A stretch of DNA of 64,000 bases from Salibacterium halotolerans (GTDB lineage Bacteria; Bacillota; Bacilli; Bacillales; Marinococcaceae): assembly GCF_900115625.1 (NCBI RefSeq), contig NZ_FOXD01000010.1:62001-126000 (forward strand). The letters are read 5' to 3'. The notes below the pieces were generated by a model. It did not search any database. It saw only the letters and a list, made by a program, of their open reading frames with translations, and had not been told where the DNA came from. Every line of letters begins with the position of its first letter. The first letter of the stretch is position 1. A program made the position numbers and the translations under genes. This document shows positions 58,809-64,000 of the stretch, piece by piece.

Positions 58809-60197
58809 ATGCACAAGTATGACATCATTATTATAGGAAGCGGTCCGGGCGGTTACGTGGCTGCGCTCCGTGCCGCGAAAGAAGGAAAGAAAACGGCGGT
58901 AGTAGAAGACCGCGGGATAGGAGGAACCTGTCTCCACCGCGGCTGCATTCCGTCCAAAACCATGCTTCAGCATGCTGAAGTGCTTCATCAGGTAGAGCAG
59001 TCGGCAGCCTGGGGCATCGAAACAGGGAATGTATCCTTTTCCTATCCCTCGATGCTCAAACAAAAAGAAACCGTTGTTTCCCAGCTCGAAGCCGGCATTA
59101 CAGCCCTTATGAAAAAAGGAAAAATCGATGTTATTCATGGTTTCGGTACAGTGAACGACAATAAGGAAGTCACCGTTGAACAAAAAGACGAAAACGTAAC
59201 GCTTCACGCCCCGGCTGTGATTGCCGCTGCCGGAACGAGCCCCTTTGTACCACCGGTGAAGGGGCTGCGTGAAACAGCACACGTTACCAGTGACACGATA
59301 TTTGAGAAAACAGAACTTCCCTCCTCGCTGCTGATTGTCGGTGGAGGCGTTGTCGGTGTTGAATACGCCTGCCTTTTCGCCGGTCTTCACGTCGATGTGA
59401 CGATAGTGGAGATGCAGCAGGACATTCTTGCCGGTGAAGATAAAGACGCGGCGGCGCTTCTTCGGAACTCGCTTGAAAAGCAGGGCGTTACGGTAGAAAC
59501 AAATGCTGTCCTCGACGACGTTGATACAGGCACAGAAAACGCGGTCACGGCCCGGTATACCGACAAAAATGGAATCACAAAGACCGAAGAAGTGAATGAC
59601 GTGCTGGTTACTGCCGGACGCAGGCCGAATAACTCGCTTCTTGAGGAAACATCCGTACAGTACAACGATGGTTTCATACAGGTAAATGAAAACATGGAAA
59701 CGAGGGTTCCCGGCCTGTATGTCATCGGTGACCTTGCCGATGGAGGATGGAAACTGGCTCATGCCGCAAGTGCGGAAGGAATCAGCGCAGTGGAGCATGC
59801 CTGCGGCCTGCAGCCGTCTATCCATACGTCCTTAATCCCAAGATGTATTTATACGTTTCCTGAGATCGCTTCCGTCGGCATGACAGAAGAAGAGGCCCGA
59901 AAAACAGGATATGACGTTAAAACGGAAGTGATTCCGATGCAGGGAAACGGCAAAGCGATGGCGATGGGGGCCAAAGAAGGATTTACAAAAATCATCGCAG
60001 ACAAAAAACATGGTGAAATACTCGGCGCCGTCCTTGCAGGCCCCCATGTTACAGAGATGATAGGAGAGGCGGCAGCCTATATCCATCTCGAAGGTACCAT
60101 CGAAGAACTGGCATCCATGGTACATCCGCATCCAACTTTGCTGGAAAATCTCTTTGAAGCGGCTCATTCCTGGCTCGGCAGAGAAATTCATCATTAA
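58809..60197 (+). CDS. acoL: Dihydrolipoamide dehydrogenase E3
   Basis: The 462-aa flavoprotein disulfide reductase reoxidises E2 dihydrolipoamide with NAD. It has FAD loop IIIGSGPGGYVAALRAA, redox disulfide GGTCLHRGCIPSKTM, NAD loop LIVGGGVVGVEYACLFAGL, VIGDLADGGWKLAHAA and the C-terminal His-Glu pair in HPHPTLLENLFEAAHSW. Twelve nt after E2 with AAGGAGG. The complex-specific E3 completes a dedicated dehydrogenase, so this cluster does not depend on the housekeeping one. Confidence 0.94.
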   Translation: MHKYDIIIIGSGPGGYVAALRAAKEGKKTAVVEDRGIGGTCLHRGCIPSKTMLQHAEVLHQVEQSAAWGIETGNVSFSYPSMLKQKETVVSQLEAGITALMKKGKIDVIHGFGTVNDNKEVTVEQKDENVTLHAPAVIAAAGTSPFVPPVKGLRETAHVTSDTIFEKTELPSSLLIVGGGVVGVEYACLFAGLHVDVTIVEMQQDILAGEDKDAAALLRNSLEKQGVTVETNAVLDDVDTGTENAVTARYTDKNGITKTEEVNDVLVTAGRRPNNSLLEETSVQYNDGFIQVNENMETRVPGLYVIGDLADGGWKLAHAASAEGISAVEHACGLQPSIHTSLIPRCIYTFPEIASVGMTEEEARKTGYDVKTEVIPMQGNGKAMAMGAKEGFTKIIADKKHGEILGAVLAGPHVTEMIGEAAAYIHLEGTIEELASMVHPHPTLLENLFEAAHSWLGREIHH

Positions 60198-60262
60198 ATG
60201 CTCCACTTCTGCCGGGATGATATAATCAAAAGACGTTATATTTGTGAGTAAAGGAGATTGCT

Positions 60263-61207
60263 ATGCTCAGTTGGGAAGAACGCCGCCAGATGGTAAAAGC
60301 AGCAAATTTATATTACTTCGACGGCTGGACACAGGCCAGAATCGCCAAAAAAATGAACGTATCACGCCCGGTGATATCCAAGCTGCTTCATAAAGCAAAA
60401 GAGGACGGTATTGTAGAAGTTTACATCAAAGATGAAAGCGCTCAAACCGTGGATCTTGAACAGAAGCTCGAGAAACAGTACGGACTCGAGGAAGCCATTG
60501 TTTTATCAACGAGCGGATTTACTCCAGAGATGACGAAACGCTTCCTGGGAAAAGTAGGCGCTTCCTACCTGTCCCGCCAGCTCGATGATAATAAAAAACT
60601 CGGCTTGTCCTGGGGCACGACGCTTGCTTCCCTCGTCGATGAATATCCTTACGAACGCCGGGACAACGTCCAGATTGTTCCGTTGGTTGGAGGAATGGGG
60701 CGTTCCCATGTCAACATCCATTCCAATTCGTTGGCATTTAACCTGGCGAAAAAAATGAACGCCGTCTGTTCTTATCTCTATGCTCCGGCAATTGTGGAGT
60801 CAGAAGATTTAAGAGACCGCCTGATTCAGTCAAAGGATGTAGCACATGTCCTGGAGCAGGGTAAAAATGTAGACGTCGCTGTTGTTGGAATGGGGGATCC
60901 ATTTAAGAATTCAACCATGGAAGAAATCGGTTATCTCCAGGCGGAAGACCTTTATTCTTTGAGAAAATCCGGAGTAGTGGGTGATATCAGTTCTAAATTT
61001 TTTGATGCGGTTGGACAGGAAGTCGATCACCCACTTAACCACCGTGTCATTGGACTTGGACTGCAGGATCTGAAGAAAATACCAAAAGTGATTGGGATCG
61101 TGGAAAGCCTGTATAAACTCGAAAGCATAGAAGCAGCGCTGAAAGGCGGTTACCTCGATGTTCTTATCATTGATGACCGGACAGCCGAGGAACTGGTAGA
61201 AGAATAA
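60263..61207 (+). CDS. SorC-family transcriptional regulator 2
   Basis: The 314-aa protein is a clear paralogue of regulator 1 (52199-53146): the N-termini align as WxERRQMVxxAxLY, followed by WTQARIAKKMNVSRPVIS and the same effector domain (LSWGTTLASLVDEYPYER, VPLVGGMGRSHVNIHSNSLA, VDVAVVGMGDP, VLIIDDRTAEEL). It sits inside the Aco unit, 65 nt after E3 and 18 nt before EIIA. TATAAT at 60221-60226 may give it an extra weak promoter. Two co-resident SorC proteins could share the operators or form heteromers. Confidence 0.9.
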   Translation: MLSWEERRQMVKAANLYYFDGWTQARIAKKMNVSRPVISKLLHKAKEDGIVEVYIKDESAQTVDLEQKLEKQYGLEEAIVLSTSGFTPEMTKRFLGKVGASYLSRQLDDNKKLGLSWGTTLASLVDEYPYERRDNVQIVPLVGGMGRSHVNIHSNSLAFNLAKKMNAVCSYLYAPAIVESEDLRDRLIQSKDVAHVLEQGKNVDVAVVGMGDPFKNSTMEEIGYLQAEDLYSLRKSGVVGDISSKFFDAVGQEVDHPLNHRVIGLGLQDLKKIPKVIGIVESLYKLESIEAALKGGYLDVLIIDDRTAEELVEE

Positions 61208-61225
61208 AAAGGAGGAAGCTGCCTC

Positions 61226-61594
61226 ATGACGGTGTATTTTGAAGCAGATGTGACAACAATCGGACCGGACGTGGAACTTATGCTTGAAGATAACATGTTG
61301 ATTTTGTTTAATGAATCCGCCACGGATGATCTGAAAGAGATATCGGTTATTCATAACGGTACAACCATTTCAGAAGTTATCGAAAGCGGGGATGAATTCG
61401 TTATTGACGGAAAAGCCTATAAGATTCTTTTTGTCGGAAGCAAGGTAAATGAAACGATGAATGATTTAGGTCATGCAACCCTTCAGTTCAATGGAGAAAC
61501 AGAATCGGACATGCCTGGAACGGTTTGTCTGGAAGAAGGCATAAGCAGCGACATATCAGAAATTTCCAAAATACAGTTTCGAAAAAATAGCTGA
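61226..61594 (+). CDS. srlB: PTS glucitol/sorbitol-type EIIA component
   Basis: The 122-aa SrlB-type EIIA aligns with the E. coli protein along its length: an ATVTxIG-like start (ADVTTIGPDVELMLEDNMLI), phosphorylated His43 in EISVIHNGT, GSKVNETMNDLGHATLQFNG and PGTVCLEEGIS. It passes phosphate from HPr to EIIBC. It is encoded 6 kb from its partners and on the transcript of the dehydrogenase complex, so uptake needs both units; this ties transport to downstream oxidation. Confidence 0.92.
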   Translation: MTVYFEADVTTIGPDVELMLEDNMLILFNESATDDLKEISVIHNGTTISEVIESGDEFVIDGKAYKILFVGSKVNETMNDLGHATLQFNGETESDMPGTVCLEEGISSDISEISKIQFRKNS

Positions 61595-61608
61595 AGGAGG
61601 CGGAATAT

Positions 61609-62892
61609 ATGCTTGGAATGAACAGAAAACTGGCTGAGCTCGAAAAGCAGGGAAACTATATTAAAGTAGGTTTAATAGGCGCAGGGCAGATGGGCCGCGG
61701 AATGATATCCCAAATTGAAGGAATGAAAGGGATGAAGGTGGTAGCTGCGGCTGATATTAATATCACCAATGTGATCCATGCGTATAAACATGCGGGAATT
61801 CATGAAAATAATATTGTACAGACCGACAAAGAAGACGATGCTGTGCGGGCTGTGGAAGAGGGGAAAGTAACAGCTTTCTCCGAGGCGGAGAAAGTGGCGT
61901 CCCTTCCTTCGGTGGATGTTGTAGTAGATGCAACCGGTATACCGAACGTAGGAGCCGCCATCGCATGGGAAGCCATCCTTAACCGGAAGCATATCGTTAT
62001 GCTGAACGTGGAAGCCGATGTCACCGTCGGTCCGGTTCTGAAAAAACTGGCAGACAGCGCCGGTGTTGTTTATACCGGATCAGCCGGGGACGAACCAGGT
62101 GCCGTGATGGAATTGTATGATTTTGCAGACGCCCTCGGCTTTGAGGTGATTGCGCTTGGAAAAGGGAAAAACAACCCATTGAATCTCGAAGCCGATCCAT
62201 CAACCGCAGCAGAGGAGGCAAAAGAAAAAGGAGCCAGCCCGAAAATGCTTGCCTCCTTCCAGGATGGAACAAAAACGATGGTGGAAATGAACGCTGTCGC
62301 CAATGCAACCGGCTTTATTCCCGATCAAACAGGAATGCATGGTTTCCAGGCGTCCGTCGACGAACTGGCTGATATTTTTCAGAAGAAAGAAGACGGCGGG
62401 CAGCTTCATAATAAAGGGATTGTAGAATACGTACAGGGTGTGGCTCCCGGTGTATTTGCCATTATCACTTCCCACAACGAAGAAGTTCATGAAGAACTTC
62501 AATATGTGAAGCTTGGCAGCGGTCCGCATTATACGCTTTACAGACCGTACCATCTGACGAGTCTGGAAACGCCGCTTACGGTAGCGCGTGCCTATTTTGA
62601 CAACGAGCCGACCATTGCTCCGAATTACGACCGTCAGGCTGAAACAGCCGCCACGGCGAAAAAAGATCTGAAAAAAGGAGAATTTCTCGACAGCATCGGC
62701 GGGTACAGTGTATATGGTACACTGATGGAAAAATCAGAAGCCGATAAAACAGAAGCATTTCCAATCGGTCTGGTGGATGCCAATGTAAAAGTACTCCGTG
62801 ATGTACAAAAAGGGGAAACATTGACGTATAATGATATTGAGCAGACAAAAGAATCCACCATCTGGAGGCTCCGCCGTCTTCAGGAACAGTAA
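61609..62892 (+). CDS. SAF-domain NAD(P)-dependent oxidoreductase (homoserine dehydrogenase-like)
   Basis: The 427-aa protein has an N-terminal Rossmann domain (KVGLIGAGQMGRGMISQIEG, VVVDATGIPNVGAAIAWEAI) of the homoserine-dehydrogenase-like type. A central catalytic region follows (TGSAGDEPGAVMELYDFADA, GLGKGKNN-like ALGKGKNNPLNLEADPS), then a C-terminal SAF domain (LVDANVKVLRDVQKGETLTY). Such proteins occur beside glucitol-type PTS genes, but I know of no settled reaction. ATG behind AAGGAGG, 14 nt after srlB. Probably acts on the polyol phosphate or its keto form. Confidence 0.85.
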   Translation: MLGMNRKLAELEKQGNYIKVGLIGAGQMGRGMISQIEGMKGMKVVAAADINITNVIHAYKHAGIHENNIVQTDKEDDAVRAVEEGKVTAFSEAEKVASLPSVDVVVDATGIPNVGAAIAWEAILNRKHIVMLNVEADVTVGPVLKKLADSAGVVYTGSAGDEPGAVMELYDFADALGFEVIALGKGKNNPLNLEADPSTAAEEAKEKGASPKMLASFQDGTKTMVEMNAVANATGFIPDQTGMHGFQASVDELADIFQKKEDGGQLHNKGIVEYVQGVAPGVFAIITSHNEEVHEELQYVKLGSGPHYTLYRPYHLTSLETPLTVARAYFDNEPTIAPNYDRQAETAATAKKDLKKGEFLDSIGGYSVYGTLMEKSEADKTEAFPIGLVDANVKVLRDVQKGETLTYNDIEQTKESTIWRLRRLQEQ

Positions 62893-62950
62893 ATGCGCTG
62901 CTCTCAGCAGGATGGCGGAGGTTCTGATGAATAAAAAAGAGGTGAGTAAG

Positions 62951-63280
62951 GTGAAAACGCATGAAATGAAGGCCGGCCTTTATTGTAATCAATGCAGAGA
63001 AGAAACTTCTCACGTCATTCAGTATATAAATGAAGAAATCTCCACCATTACCTGCCGGGAGTGCAGCCGGACCGTGGATATCGACATTGATATCATGACT
63101 GAACTGTACGATGAAGTGTATCACCGTATCACGACAAAACCCGCACGTATTACCAGGGAATCGAGGGAAGATTTGAGTCACTTCTTTTTTTCCCTGCCCG
63201 GCCGTTTTCTCAGTAAGCCGTACCGACTGTTTAAAGACGCCGACGAAACCCGGAAAACAATAAGCAGGTACAGAAGATAA
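62951..63280 (+). CDS. Small zinc-ribbon-like conserved Bacillus protein (109 aa)
   Basis: The 109-aa protein has two CxxC pairs forming a probable zinc ribbon (LYCNQCREE and TCRECSRTV), then IDIMTELYDEVYHRITTKPA and a basic C-terminal half. It resembles the family named bh protein in Bacillus annotations, of unknown function. I prefer the GTG at 62951, 5 nt after AGAGGTGA and matching family N-termini; an in-frame ATG at 62927 also has GGAGG. It is 58 nt after the SAF gene with no clear terminator between, yet is probably not functionally part of that unit. Confidence 0.72.
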   Translation: MKTHEMKAGLYCNQCREETSHVIQYINEEISTITCRECSRTVDIDIDIMTELYDEVYHRITTKPARITRESREDLSHFFFSLPGRFLSKPYRLFKDADETRKTISRYRR

Positions 63281-63370
63281 CAAAGGAGGCGCTGCCGGAT
63301 GAGGCGGCGTCTTCATTATGTTTGAAACGCCGTCAGAAAAGGAATAACGGAGTGAAAAGGAGGTGTTGAA

Positions 63371-63454
63371 ATGATTAAGAAAGCGATAAAATCTATTCTT
63401 CTCGGGTTTTTGTTAAAGAAAGGAAAACAGATGATTTTCCGGCGCAGATCATGA
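63371..63454 (+). CDS. Basic amphipathic micropeptide (27 aa)
   Basis: The ATG follows a near-perfect ribosome site (AAAAGGAGGTG, 5 nt). The peptide is MIKKAIKSILLGFLLKKGKQ plus MIFRRRS. It is a short hydrophobic helix flanked by Lys/Arg, which could sit on or in the membrane. No family recognised. The strong ribosome site is the main evidence, and it could instead be a decayed start of a longer gene. Confidence 0.5.
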   Translation: MIKKAIKSILLGFLLKKGKQMIFRRRS

Positions 63455-63528
63455 TGCCCGGTATAGATACAGGTTATGCTGACCTTTTTTCTGGACTACT
63501 GAAATACATGAAAAAGGAGTGTTACAGG

Positions 63529-64000
63529 ATGGAATCTGTCAACCCAGGCATCCATCATCTGGCTGCCGGAAGTCCCAGGGACGTGCAGGATAAAGAGGGA
63601 CGCACGTTTCGGACGGGAATCGAAAAACAGACAGCCGGCCGATTGTTCTTGAAAAAACCCGGCATTACCGGGGACGATGTGGCGGATAAAAAAAATCACG
63701 GAGGAAGAGACAGGGCGGTTTGTATCTACCCTTTGGAACATTACGGCAAATGGGAGAAAGAATTTGAGGAAAAACTGGATAAAGCGGCATTTGGAGAGAA
63801 TATAACAGTCTCCGGCATGACCGAAGAGACTGTACATATCGGCGATACATACAAAGTCGGCAGCGCGGTGATCCAGGTGACGCAGGGGAGAATCCCATGC
63901 GTCAAAATCGACAAACGAACGGGATGCAGCGGCTTAATGAACCGATTTATCGAGACGGGCTTTACCGGCTTTTTCTGCAGAGTGCTGCAGGAAGGAACAG
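63529..64000 (+). CDS. MOSC-domain protein, truncated by the window edge
   Basis: An open frame runs from ATG 63529 (AAAAAGGAG upstream) to the end without a stop. The 157 visible residues match MOSC sulfur-carrier proteins of the YiiM/YflK type: GRTFRTGIEKQTAGRLFLKK, DKKNHGGRDRAVCIYPLEHY, AAFGENITVSGMTEETVHIG and the Cys-bearing QGRIPCVKIDKRTGCSGLMN. Family members handle activated sulfur or molybdenum-cofactor-dependent N-hydroxylated base reduction. About 60 C-terminal residues are missing from view. Confidence 0.87.
   Translation, partial: MESVNPGIHHLAAGSPRDVQDKEGRTFRTGIEKQTAGRLFLKKPGITGDDVADKKNHGGRDRAVCIYPLEHYGKWEKEFEEKLDKAAFGENITVSGMTEETVHIGDTYKVGSAVIQVTQGRIPCVKIDKRTGCSGLMNRFIETGFTGFFCRVLQEGT

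Noticed and set aside
58755-59825. 356-aa minus-strand frame opposite acoL
   Set aside because: Antisense shadow of dihydrolipoamide dehydrogenase.

Overview
The window is about 64 kb of chromosome from a low-to-mid GC, endospore-forming Bacillaceae bacterium. The evidence is Bacillus-type Shine-Dalgarno sites with many GTG and TTG starts, spore-coat genes (cotO, a Cys-rich CotY/CotZ-type protein, a YjcZ-type micropeptide), and a long block syntenic with the Bacillus subtilis yjb region (yjbC-spx-mecA-coiA-pepF-yjbH-yjbI-yjbJ-yjbK-yjbL-yjbM-nadF-yjbO-prpE-fabI-cotO). Acidic proteins, a YodP/AblB-type acetyl-beta-lysine synthase and a Na+/amino-acid symporter suggest a moderately halophilic or alkaliphilic species, but I cannot name it. 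I see no rRNA, tRNA, CRISPR array, prophage or insertion sequence.

Layout. 1-5.4 kb: an HD hydrolase, a putative glycoside hydrolase, yjbC, a 46-aa basic ORF, spx and mecA. 5.5-7.4 kb: a GntR/ABC exporter operon with an autoregulatory palindrome, inserted between mecA and coiA relative to B. subtilis. 7.5-18.5 kb: coiA, pepF, a small membrane protein, spxH, truncated haemoglobin, a lytic transglycosylase, CYTH phosphatase, yjbL, the small alarmone synthetase, NAD kinase, pseudouridine synthase, prpE and fabI. Three regulators of ClpP-dependent proteolysis (Spx, MecA, SpxH) lie within 8 kb. 18.6-21.7 kb: glcT and ptsG with a classic RAT/terminator antitermination leader. 21.8-26.3 kb: spore-coat and small hypothetical genes, yjcF, yjcH, yutG. 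26.3-43.3 kb: mostly single-gene metabolic units (fumarase, chemoreceptor, D-2-hydroxyacid dehydrogenase, AGCS symporter, FMN reductase, acyl-CoA ligase, a ThDP-enzyme/ALDH pair, glutamate dehydrogenase, Mn catalase, a LexA-controlled Y-family polymerase, haloacid dehalogenase).

43.8-48.1 kb holds an uncharacterised two-gene unit: an ATP-grasp ligase followed by a 659-aa protein whose C-terminal half carries a papain-type Gln/Cys/His/Asn constellation. An ablB-type acetyltransferase converges on it.

49.2-62.9 kb is the most coherent possible new system. A glucitol-type PTS (GutM, EIIC, EIIBC and a distant EIIA), two paralogous SorC-family regulators, a Zn-alcohol dehydrogenase, a GlpD-like FAD dehydrogenase, a SAF-domain NAD(P) oxidoreductase and a complete acetoin-dehydrogenase-type 2-oxoacid dehydrogenase complex lie in three transcription units. 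Each unit has the same inverted-repeat operator with identical half-site spacing at its promoter. I infer one polyol uptake and oxidation regulon ending in acyl-CoA; the substrate is not evident.

Other signals are a dispersed intergenic element carrying GTGTCCAC/GTGGACAC inverted repeats (three clear copies, one degenerate, mostly between convergent genes) with a covarying stem, an apparent ATT start codon on the Mn catalase, and a MOSC-domain gene cut by the right edge.
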